Below are positions 54,101-63,067 of a stretch of 64,000 nucleotides of DNA, one piece after another. Positions within the stretch are counted from its first letter, which is position 1. Each line of letters starts with the position of its first letter. The stretch comes from Mesostigma viride. Its lineage: Eukaryota > Streptophyta > Mesostigmatophyceae > Mesostigmatales > Mesostigmataceae. Both the position numbers and the translations under genes were made by a program. The DNA lies in NCBI GenBank assembly GCA_009746045.1, contig RPFO01000104.1, forward strand, positions 4,064,272-4,128,271. Direction: 5' to 3'. The notes beneath the pieces are model-generated. The model had not been told where the DNA came from, did not search any database, and was given only the letters and a program-made list of their open reading frames with translations.

Positions 54101-57100
54101 GCGCACATACTTGCTACCCAGGCACCAACTTCCAACATTCTCTTTCTCGGAATTAACACCAACAGGGCAATCTTTGCTGGCCGGGCACCTTCTGACCTGT
54201 CCCTCACCCAGGTAACACTTGCACAGCAGCATAGATGGCCCACAGGCTGACTGTTGGTTGGTCTCATTGTCATTGAGCCGCTAGTGCGCTGGTGGGTCCC
54301 TGCTTCCCTGTCGAGCCGCTCCACCTCCACACTCATCCCCATCCCCATCCCCATCCCCATCCCCATCCCCATCCCCATCCCCATCCCCATCCCCATCCCC
54401 ATCCCCATCCCCATCCCCATCCCCATCCCCATCCCCATCCCCATCCCCATCCCCATCCCCATCCCCATCCCCATCCCCATCCCCATCCCCATCCCCATCC
54501 CCATCCCCATCCCCATCCCCATCCCCATCCCCATCCCCATCCCCATCCCCATCCCCATCCCCATCCCCATCCCCATCCCCATCCCCATCCCCATCCCCAT
54601 CCCCATCCCCATCCCCATCCCCATCCCCATCCCCATCCCCATCCCCATCCCCATCCCCATCCCCATCCCCATCCCCATCCCCATCCCCATCCCCACTCTC
54701 AACCCCAGGCTGTACCCCTATACTTAATCCTTCCCGATTCCCCCCCCCAAACCCACCCGCCCACCAACATGCTGTACCCCCACGCTTAAACCCCCACCGT
54801 TCCCCCCCAAGCCCATGTGCTACCCCCACCCCTTCCCCCAACTTTCCTGCCCTACCTCTAAACCCAACCGTCCTGCGCCACTGCAAAAACTCAACCTTCC
54901 TGCGCCACTGCTAAGTCCAACCTTCCTGCGCCACCCCTTCCCCTAACCTTCATGCGCCACCTCTACACCAACCGCCCTGCGCCACCCTTCCCCCCACCTT
55001 GCTGCGCCATGCTCACTCGGACCCTTTTTGCACCCCCAGAGCACGAGTCGCTGCTGGACATGTCGGATCGCTGGGAGCAGTCGGTCACGCGCTTCCCCAC
55101 GCGCTATGTCCATTTCCCGGTGAGGCGCGCCTCTGCTGGCGTACGCATGCGCAATTTTCCTTCTCTCACTGCCACAAAGGGGCAGGCCACAGTGTTCGCG
55201 ATGCCTGTGACCTGATACGGGCGAGGGCAGTCACGGACAACAGCAAGGGCAGGAGGTGATGTTAGGGAGAGAGAGGTCTCAGGTACTAAGGGTGGCTCCT
55301 CTGGTCTTTCTTTCCGCTATTCCACTATTCCACTTGCTTTGTTACACTTGCTTTCCTAGTCTTCTTTGTGCTGTTCTGTTCCCGTTCCGTAGGCTACGCT
55401 GGCTTTGGTGTCACTTGGCCCACCCATCTAGTACCTTGGGCTCCATGCACTGTGGCACGCGGTCAAGTAGCATGGTTTCACACTGTAAACAACTTCTTCA
55501 TCAGCCCTGGCTCCGTGTTTTACGGCACTTCTCTCAAGTCCCTCGGTGTTGTGCTTCAAAAGGCACCTGTCACATACAAGGTGACATGTTACCTCTGCTG
55601 GCTCTTACTTCCCTCACCTTTGCTTGCGGACAGCTGACAGACGCGCTCGCCTATGTCAGCGAGTGCCATGCTATCGCCGCACCTAGCGTCGCATGCTAAT
55701 CCTGGTACCATCATTTTCCTTCTGCTGATTCTGGCGACGTTCCTTTTCTTCGATCCTGCTTGCGTGCGTGCAGGTATTGACCGTGTCCACGGTACACCAA
55801 AACTACGTGGACTGCACCGTGTGGCTCGGAGACCTGGTACTGTCCAAGGTATGCTGTCACCGTACGGCTTGCACCCCATAGTTTCCTTGTTTCTACCAGA
55901 CACACATTTCATGGGGACCAGGTGCTCTCCGGGTATGCTTCCTATACACTACATGCGTCTAATACACTTCTATGTATGTCTATTCAATGGGGACCTTGCA
56001 CTCTCCGGGTACGCTTTCAGTGCACCACTTTCATTTTACCTACGACTTGATTCCAATACACTGCTCAGTAGTGGGCACCTGGCAGCTTCCACGGTATGCC
56101 CATCATGTGTTACTTGCTACTACGAGACTGCCTGCTTCTCACGCACCGCCGCTTCATTTCAATACTGTTCGTGTTCCCAGCATACTTCTGTCCTGTGATG
56201 ACTCGCTGCCTTCCACAGTATGCCTTCCCGTGTATCATGGAAGCACAGGCACAAAACGGTTCTTGTTCCCAGCATACTTCTGTCCTGTGATGACTCGCTG
56301 CCTTCCACAGTATGCCTTCCAGTGTATCATGGAAGCACAGGCATATTTCATATGTATAGGTAAAACGATTGATTTATCAGCAGCTCTTTCCTTCGTTGAG
56401 CCGTATTATGATAGAAGCATGCTAGCATGAATCACCCTCGACTGGTGTGGTCTCACAGCGCCGCCCTGGCTGTGCCGATGGCCCGCCCTGCCTCCTCCTT
56501 GTTGCGCGTTGCAGAGCGTCAACAACTCAATCGTACTGTGGAAACCCAACTACGGCACAAAGGACGAGGAGGTTTGTCCACTGGGATCCAATGGGCTCGC
56601 AATCGGTTGCCGCTGGTTTCTGTCGCGGGGAAGGACGACGTCGTTTCTAGTCACGAGAAAGAGTCTGGGGGAGTTTTCCTCTTTCCTTTTTCGGATACTG
56701 GGGAGGGAGGTGCCTTGCAAAGCCGTAGGGTGTGGTGTGCATGTGGTTAGGCCGTGGGATGACATACGGTCAGGCATGCACGTGGCTGGGTCTGTTCACT
56801 ACTTTCTCTAAGAGATCGAGAAGGGTGGCTGGATCCCCTGCATCAGAGTTTTTTCCACACATCTTTCCACCTGGGTTAGGCATTTTTACTTTGGACAATT
56901 TAGGCCTGGCTTGTCTGTCCCTTAATAACTGCGGCTACAAGCCTGAACGAATCATTTTTTCCTTTAGTTGTTGCATATGTGACACTTTTCGCTCATATGA
57001 CTCTAGCGCTTTTGTTCCCGGAACATGCACTGATGCATACTGATGCATACTAGTACATACGAATACATACTGATGCATACTAATACATGCTAATCCATTC

Positions 57101-60100
57101 TAATACATTCTAATACATTCTAATACATTCTAATACATTCTAATACATTCTAATACATTCTAATACATACTGATGCATACTAATACATACTAATGCATAC
57201 TGATGCATACTAATACATACTAATACATTCTAACACATACTAATACATACTAATACATACTAATACATATTGACACATACTAATACATACTAACACATAC
57301 TGATGCATACTAATCCTAGTACATCTGCCTGTCCTCTTCACCCTTTACCTGTAACCATCTTGTCACTACCCTAGTTGCTGCCCACCTGCAGTCTCAAGGA
57401 CGCTGCTCCCTTTTAAAATCGCGCGTGCACTTCCTGCAAGGAGTGATCGCACAATTCTGTCACGTCCTACCGTCACCCTTGTCCCTCTCGTCCGCAGCAC
57501 GCGTCCATGCATCCAGTCTTTGTGCGCTCTCCTCACATGCTCCTCTTGCATCATCACCCCTATCCTTACCCCACTCTTCCACTCTGCTCTGCTCTATTTT
57601 TCTCTTCTCTCTTTTTCGCTGTCCCCGGCAGGCGGCCTTCGTCCATTCTAAAACTGTGTACTTCTGCGTCATTCTACCATGCCTGCCGTCTGTCCATCCC
57701 ATGCTGTCATCCCCAGGAGGCGGCCACGATCCTGCAGGAGTACACGTACACCGACTGCAACATCTGGTTCATGCGCTTCTCCCTCGACTTCCACTGCAAC
57801 GTAATGGCCCTCGGTACGCGCTTGCCTGTTATGATTGGAAAAAGTAGTTATGTTCATGAAAGGACTAAATTGAGGGAACTTGGGCATGACTGCGCGCATG
57901 ACATGCTTGGTACACCTTGTGGCATCATGGCCCTCGGTACGCGCTCAACTACTAATTTGTTGTACTGTTTGGAAAAGAAAAGGAACTAAGGAAATCAGGC
58001 ATTACTGTATGTAGTTAGTTAAGTCTGTAGCTTCATGGGCCCAGCACATGCTTGCCCCAGCACGTGCACTGCTGACCAGGGAATGCGGGCATCAGCGTAT
58101 GCAGGTGCTAACCCCATGGCATCGTGCATCTCTTGCACGCTGAATTCAATGGGTGCGCAAACTCACCATGATCCTTGTTTCCTTCGTGTTCCCCCCTCAT
58201 TATTTTCCATCCTAGCGAGTCCTGATGTTTTTCTTTTTGGCGACTTGAAGATTTTTCTGATCCACCCATCATGCTGCAAGCATTCACCCTAGATCGGTTG
58301 TTTGGGTACTGCCCCTCCTCAGCTCTGCCGCTGATTCATTTTCCCGACACGAGCCTGTTTATTTTCAATTATTAACTCTTTATTTTCAGTCACTTCTTAC
58401 ATGGGCGATGCATGGATTTGAAACTGTCCATCGCTCCGCAGCAACTGGCGATAGCTCACTTTTTACTGCCTGGGCCTGTGCCTGTGCCTGGGATTACCTT
58501 GTCCCTGTGTCCATGCAGGGAACTTGGACGGCAAGGTGTTCGTGTGGGAGGTGCACCACGCCCCGCCCATGATGGTTGCCAAGTACGTGTGTCGGCTGTT
58601 GCTGCATGTTGGATAAGCGGTTTGTGAGGAACAGCTCTGCTGGTCGCCCAGTGCGTTCCCTAAGCTGTGCCATTGGGTGAAGTGCTTCATGCTGTTGAAC
58701 AAAGAGGGCTGTGAAGTGTGACGAATGGATCTGATGGTCGCCTTCCGAGGTGGAGCCTTGATAGGCCCCGCCTGTTGAATCCTGGGTGCTGTGGCCCTTT
58801 GTGTGGGGCTTTTTAGCCTTGCGTTGTGCCGGGGGGGGAATTAATTATGCAAGGGATGGAGCGTGCGGATGCTGGCATACCGGGCTGGTGATGGTGCTGT
58901 CAAAGTAGAGGGCTGGGCCGGCCTATATTGGGTGCCGCACTAGGACCAGGCACAAGGGCATTTGGCCATTATGTGACTATGGTGTTGTGTTTTGGGATTG
59001 CCACCTTTGCGATGACTTGAGAAACGTCATCCATCGCGGTTAGGTATTCTCTCTCTTGTTTCGGAATGGGGTAAAGTCCGCGGGAGTGTGTAAGGCATGG
59101 ATTGAGAGAACCCGGTCTGTTATTTCATCAGAAAGGTGGCGATAAGTTTAACACACAACTAGAGGTTTACATTACTGCCCGGTGTCTTTGTGCCTGGAAC
59201 AAGTCTGCTTACAGGATGTATGATGTAGGAAATTTGATAACCCCAGCCCACAATGAATGCTAAGATGACCTGGTTGGAATTTTATCTATCAAGTGCAGCA
59301 TTCACGCGCTGGGGGCTGCAATGACCATGTGTTGCTATGCGAGCAGCTTCCATACGTCAGACTACCTAATTCTAACCTAACTCTATGTGGTAACTGTGGA
59401 CAGCACCAGGCTGGGGCTCACCTTTCCTTCCCTCGTCCGGTCATTGTTGTTCCGTTCTCTTTGTTTCATCCAGGTTGAGCACCCCCCAGTGCAAGTATGC
59501 GGTCAGGCAAACGGCCGTCTCGTATGATTCCAGGTAAACAGCCAGGCGAACTCTCCCGACCGCCCCCATTAGTTAAGCCCTCAGAAGTGGGCCACCCTGC
59601 AGGAAAAAGGCTCCAGGTGGTGACGATGTCTGGTATTCGAACCTCCTCAGTGTTGCTTTGCCGCACACCCCAGTTTATGCCTCATGAGGGGGGTCCCCAG
59701 TCCTGGCAAGCGCATGTCCTGGCCTGGCGCTTTGTGCACACCAAGACTGAGCCAAAGTAGGCTGCCAGACCTGCATGCAACTTTATGCCCCCAACGGCCA
59801 GGCGACTTCGCCCAGTGCCACGCGCCTGGACATGTCCAATACAGCCGCGGTCCTCCAATATATCTCAGCATGCTGATTTCCATTAGTGAAAGGCTTCCCC
59901 TCCAGTAGCTGCTAAGTGCAACTGATACCTTCACACTTGTCGCAGGGGCCAAGTGGCCTGTAAACATATATTTTGTCCATGTCTGGTTAGGTGACCCATG
60001 AAGTGCAATAGCCAGCGGGGGCCCGGCTGGGCTTTCATGTGGGGTCACCATGTTCAATGCATGGACATACGTGGATGCCACATGAATGCCGAATGGATGC

Positions 60101-60255
60101 CGCATGCAACCTGGAAGGCTGAAACTTAGGTCATCCTTAGCTGCTTGGCTCACAGATGGGCTTGTCTCTTTGATGTTGTGGTGCATTTGGCATGGCGCAG
60201 GACTATCCTCGTCTGCTGCGATGACTGCACCATCTGGCGCTATGACCTACAGTAG
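42139..60255 (+). CDS. EED: Polycomb group WD40 protein EED/FIE (PRC2 subunit)
   Basis: Twelve exons: 42139-42288, 50184-50249, 51253-51459, 51868-51960, 53387-53462, 55040-55119, 55774-55848, 56515-56571, 57717-57813, 58519-58582, 59474-59533, 60201-60255. All GT-AG, one frame, 359 aa, stop TAG; plant FIE is about 370 aa. Hallmarks: [107 protein letters not shown]. Wording is closer to plant FIE than animal EED. The protein is a seven-bladed propeller that binds the methyltransferase and H3K27me3. Phe77 and Trp285 match two walls of the aromatic cage; the third position is Phe286, as in plants. Nearly every long intron carries a different tandem array, and introns 4, 7 and 9 carry copies of the preceding donor. 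Confidence 0.95.
42545..42785. repeat. A/T-rich tandem repeat in EED intron 1
   Basis: Units of about 15 bases (TATAATATGGCTTCC variants) grow into a unit of about 46 bases containing CCTATCATACAGCTCTC, three copies at 42642-42760. Lies between exon 1 and the large 35-bp array. Confidence 0.8.
42990..50150. repeat. Giant 35-bp minisatellite in EED intron 1
   Basis: About 200 head-to-tail copies of a 35-base unit (core GGCCTGCGTTTCTGTGGTGT followed by CCTCATCATRAYCAC). Most variation lies in six bases: ATGATC, ATAACC or ATAATC. A 26-base form lacking nine bases occurs repeatedly. The stretch 43740-44900 is repeated almost unit for unit about 2340 bases later (46080-47240), so a block of many units was copied as a whole. 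No long open frame on either strand. It makes intron 1 about 7.9 kb. Confidence 0.97.
50250..51252. other. EED intron 2 with AT-rich foreign-looking insert
   Basis: Base composition changes sharply at about 50540 to roughly one-third G+C and returns at about 51150. The AT-rich part holds a bacterial-type rpe fragment and a second open frame (50928-51140) with no recognised match. It is flanked by normal intron sequence and correct splice sites. Confidence 0.7.
50599..50793 (+). pseudogene. rpe: Ribulose-phosphate 3-epimerase fragment, bacterial type
   Basis: Sixty-five uninterrupted codons match the middle of ribulose-phosphate 3-epimerase: [30 protein letters not shown], then [14 protein letters not shown] with the catalytic-region signature, then a remnant of the TLEKI helix start. 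The enzyme interconverts ribulose 5-phosphate and xylulose 5-phosphate; the full protein is about 220 aa, so only about 30 percent is present. No start, no stop and no active barrel. The AT-rich codons differ from the GC-rich EED exons, pointing to a bacterial donor with low G+C, such as an intracellular symbiont. Which group is unknown. Confidence 0.8.
51925..52080 (+). repeat. Donor copy in EED intron 4
   Basis: Exon 4 ends GCCACCGCAACGAAGTGCTG then CACCTG|GTGCGT. A copy GCCACCGCTACGAAGTGCTG then CACCCGGTGGTG lies at about 52045, followed like the original by a G run. Spacing 112 bases. Confidence 0.9.
52250..52400. repeat. Imperfect 16- to 20-base tandem repeat, EED intron 4
   Basis: Six or so copies of TAGCTTTACTAGCCTTGA and variants. 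No coding content. Confidence 0.75.
53003..53153. repeat. 13-bp minisatellite, EED intron 4
   Basis: About eleven near-perfect copies of GATGCCTGTCTCC. Because 13 is not a multiple of 3, every frame reads through a 13-residue repeat, which explains the Cys-rich open frames on both strands here. Confidence 0.95.
54334..54695. repeat. (CCCCAT)n array, EED intron 5
   Basis: About 60 uninterrupted hexanucleotide units. The transcript is C-rich, and the template strand is (ATGGGG)n with strong G-quadruplex potential. Open frames on both strands (His-Pro, Ile-Pro, Gly-Met, Gly-Asp) are products of the repeat. C-rich sequence extends to about 55010. Confidence 0.97.
55828..56325 (+). repeat. Donor ladder in EED intron 7
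   Basis: Exon 7 ends GGAGACCTGGTACTGTCCAA G|GTATGC. Copies follow: GGGGACCAGGTGCTCTCCGG then GTATGC (about 55914), GGGGACCTTGCACTCTCCGG then GTACGC (about 55990), GGGCACCTGGCAGCTTCCAC then GGTATGC (about 56074), and two CTGCCTTCCACAGTATGCC (56209 and 56301). The last two belong to a 92-base direct repeat. Most copies keep a GTATGC or GTACGC donor. Confidence 0.8.
57046..57316. repeat. 10-bp minisatellite, EED intron 8
   Basis: About 27 copies of CTAATACATA with CTGATGCATA and TTCTAATACA variants. Confidence 0.95.
57800..57990 (+). repeat. Donor copy in EED intron 9
   Basis: The exon 9 end and donor ATGGCCCTCG|GTACGCGCT at 57805 recurs exactly at 57928. Further similarity runs downstream (TTGGAAAA, GGACTAA/GGAACTAA, GGCAT.ACTG). 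Spacing 123 bases. The copy is a full-strength decoy donor. Confidence 0.9.
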
Positions 60256-60499
60256 GAGGCAGCCCCACGATGACTTCTTGTTTAGCAAGTAGCCGAGTCG
60301 ATGGAAGCGCCTGTAAGCCCACTACCAGGCACGTAGCCGAGTTGCGGGCCATTCTGTGTAATTCGTCATTCTTCACATGCCTCCGTCGGGAGAGTCCAAC
60401 TTTTGAGTAGGTACCTTTCATCCCTGCTTGATGCACAGCAAGTAGGGGGCTGCGCCTCTTGGATGCCACCAAGGTTAACTACCCTCCTGAATTGAAGAG
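60256..60499. other. EED 3' flank
   Basis: Contains a TGTAA at about 60355, a plausible polyadenylation signal for a green alga, roughly 100 bases after the stop. Nothing else seen. Confidence 0.4.
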
Positions 60500-60675
60500 G
60501 CTGCTTCACACTGCTCGGCAGCTGGCTACGTGACTGCGCGGGGATGACATGAAAAAACCCTGATCCGCATGGCATGGAGGCAGCTCCACGAGCACTGTGG
60601 CTGGTGGAGCAACCCGCCCTGCCCCGGCATGTCAAGCACAACCTATTCAAGGTTGTCATCCTCAACCGTGCTCTG
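60500..60675 (+). mobile_element. LINE fragment, family 1
   Basis: Matches 1-170: CTGCTCGGCAG.TGGCT, then TGGTGGAGCAACC, CGCCCT.CCCCGG and CAAGGT.GTCATCCT. Short, frameshifted remnant, followed by a (TAG)n run at 60730. Confidence 0.85.
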
Positions 60676-60805
60676 GGACCGCCTCCATGCAGCTTCATGA
60701 TGGCTCAGTGTCCAACTGTGCATTCGACACCTAATAGTAGTAGTAGTATCATAATTGCACAGTTTCTTTTACTGTCTCATTAAAATGAAGACTGCATTAC
60801 TAAGG

Positions 60806-61150
60806 TGACGGTCCCGGCGCAAAATTTATGGCGCCGAAAAAATTCGCGGTACCCGTCCGTACCGTGAAGAAGTTGTGCACGCTGCGCGTGCCCCTACCGG
60901 AGCTGGCCATGGCGACGTGCTTTCAGGCAGACTCTAGAAAAAGATAGCTCACGGAATGCAGAGAAACTGTGCGAATCTTATTTAGAAGATGAAGCTATGA
61001 TGTTACTTCGATCATAGCGGAGTTCGTGCTACGTTTTGCAGTGTCGATGATTTTATTGATGACCATCGCCATATGGAGGTCCAATCTGAATTTTTTTATC
61101 GAGAGGAATAAATTAGAATGCACGCTGGTTGCGGTGATTGTCAGGTTTAA
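60806..61150 (+). repeat. Dispersed repeat, copy 2 (with 18805-19120)
   Basis: Same order of blocks as copy 1 in the same orientation, about 30 bases longer through small insertions. Both copies end with GGTTTAA. No coding sequence. Confidence 0.85.
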
Positions 61151-61755
61151 AAATACATCCTTGCCATCGCGCTCTCAGCACAGGACTCCTTCCTTTTCGA
61201 CCCCCATCGGGTCGCACTTACAATTATAGTTTGGTAATACATTTGTCACTGTCTCCCCTGAGAAGACATACCCCTAAACCCAAGAATCACATCGCAGGCC
61301 CCATCCAGCACTGCATGTGAGATCGCCATAAGGCACACCGCACAACCCTTCGGCGTCTGGACAGGAACTTTAACCCCCTGAAGCGCGGCGTCACCGTGCC
61401 ACAAGCATGTGTATGCTCTTGCCCGTCATGTCGCCGCTGCAATCTAACAATACCAACTTGACCAGCTCTGGGGGCAGTTCTCAGCCGTTGACATAAATGT
61501 CTTGTCCGTGATGGAGTTAGATGCAAGACTGCGATCCTGTAAGGTTATGGCCCCTCTCTTTATCACCTTCTGCACGTTGCTGGCTCCGAGTCGCACATGT
61601 GTCCTCAGCACCAAAGTCAAGGCCCACGTGCTCAGCTTCCAATACACGCCGCCGCGTGAGCTGGTGTTGACTGATCACGGAACGCAGCCATTGACTCCTC
61701 AGTCATACTGCTATAACTTGGCGCTGTCAGTGTGTGTCACTAGTCCCAGATTTCG
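61151..61755. other. Intergenic, no gene seen
   Basis: Short open frames only; downstream flank of the F-box/LRR gene on the minus strand. Confidence 0.5.
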
Positions 61756-63067
61756 TCACCCATTTCCGTGACGGGGGGCATCTTGCCGATTTTTGCGACG
61801 GTTGTTGAGAACGTCCACGCCCCCGCGTTCATGACAGTTGGCCATTAGAGCCCTCATACTCTCACCCATGACGCCAGGGTTCACTAGCCTCAACACCCGC
61901 AGGCCTCGGCAATTTTCTGCCACCCGGAAAAGGCTAGCATCTGTCACCCAGTTGCAGTTCATGACATTCAGGTGCTGCAGGCCGCGGCACCCGCTCGCCA
62001 CCTCTTCAATGCCTGCGTCAGTAACACCCTTACACAAGCACACATCCAGGTGCTCCAACCCGGCACAATGCCTCGCCACCGCCGATATGCCCGTGTCGGT
62101 GGCAGCTGTGCAGAACACTTCCAGGCGGCGGAGGCCAGGGCAGCTCTGTGCCAGCGCAGCCAGGCCTTCATCCCTAATCCCAGAGCCGGATGCATCCAGC
62201 CACGTTAATCGTGGGCAAGCGGCGGCGAGGAGCTTAATGCTGGCATCGGTGACACCCTGGCTATTCACAATCAGGCGCTCCAGCAGCGGGCAGTGCGCCG
62301 CAACCTCCATAATGCTGGCATCCTGCATGCTGAACAGGAGGGCCAAACGGCGCAGGCGGGGGCAGGCACGCACCAGCGCAGCCACACCCACATCCGTCAT
62401 TCGGGTAGTAAAGTTGTCCTTTGCGCTCAACTGCTCCAGCTGAGGGCAATGCTGGGCCAAAGCCAGTAGGCTCACGTCGGTGACCCGCGTGCACCCGTTA
62501 ATGACCAGCCGTGACAGACCACGGCAGGACTGCGCCACCGCACAAATGCCCACGTCGCTGATGTCGCAGCCGGTTACATCGAGTGCCTTCAGACTGGGGC
62601 ATGACTGCGCTAGAGCAACCATGCCGTCATCGTCCACGCCCTAGCAGAACGCCACGTTCAGGATCGTTAGTCCCTGGAGCCTGCGGCCGAACTCCTGCAG
62701 GGACACGGCGCCACTGGCGAGGCGCCAACCAGTGAGAATCACCGACAGGAACAGGGGCTGCCCCCCCCTCAACTCTTCCCCCTGATTCGTCCGTGATGGC
62801 ACGCTCAGCACTTGCAGGTCGGGGCGCTTGGTCAGCATCCAGGGCAGGCCATCGACGCCACGCCAGCAGCCCTCCGCGGCGACATCCTCCCAGATCAGCT
62901 CCGTCACACCAAGCAGGCATTCGTCGGCCGCGGGAAGGAAGGAGCTGGCACGTGCGCCGCAGCCGCACGCGGTCAGGGATGGGGAGGTATGACATCACCT
63001 GGGCGCTGATCCCAGGGACGTCCATGACCTGCTCCAGGGTGACCTTGCTGGATGATCGGGTGAGCAT
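61756..63067 (-). pseudogene. F-box/leucine-rich repeat protein (FBXL/AMN1 type), decayed
   Basis: Starts MLTRSSSKVTLEQVMDVPG and continues with an F-box-like segment (ISAQVMSYLPIPDRVRLRR). A frame change near 62948 is needed to reach LLGVTELIWEDVAAEG, an F-box/LRR linker. A TAG at about 62641 then interrupts NVAFC*GVDDDGMVALAQ. After it, 293 codons are open (to 61756) with about ten Cys-containing LRRs such as ISAVARHCAGLEHLDVCLCK. Such proteins are substrate receptors of SCF ubiquitin ligases. Two lesions in about 300 bases point to a pseudogene; two sequencing errors or an unseen intron are alternatives. The long intact LRR part suggests recent loss. Confidence 0.75.

Noticed and set aside
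54334-54695. Interstitial telomere repeat
   Set aside because: The unit ATGGGG/CCCCAT is not TTTAGGG or the TTTTAGGG type known from green algae, and the array is internal to a gene.
53989-54886. Long open frames of Gly-Met, Gly-Asp, His-Pro and Ile-Pro repeats
   Set aside because: All come from the (CCCCAT)n array read in different frames on both strands inside EED intron 5.
61756-63067. Alternative nuclear code with TAG as Gln (known in some ulvophyte algae)
   Set aside because: TAA ends the lipase, TGA the kinase and TAG the EED gene, all at the expected protein ends. Stops in the RING-like pseudogenes replace Phe, not Gln.
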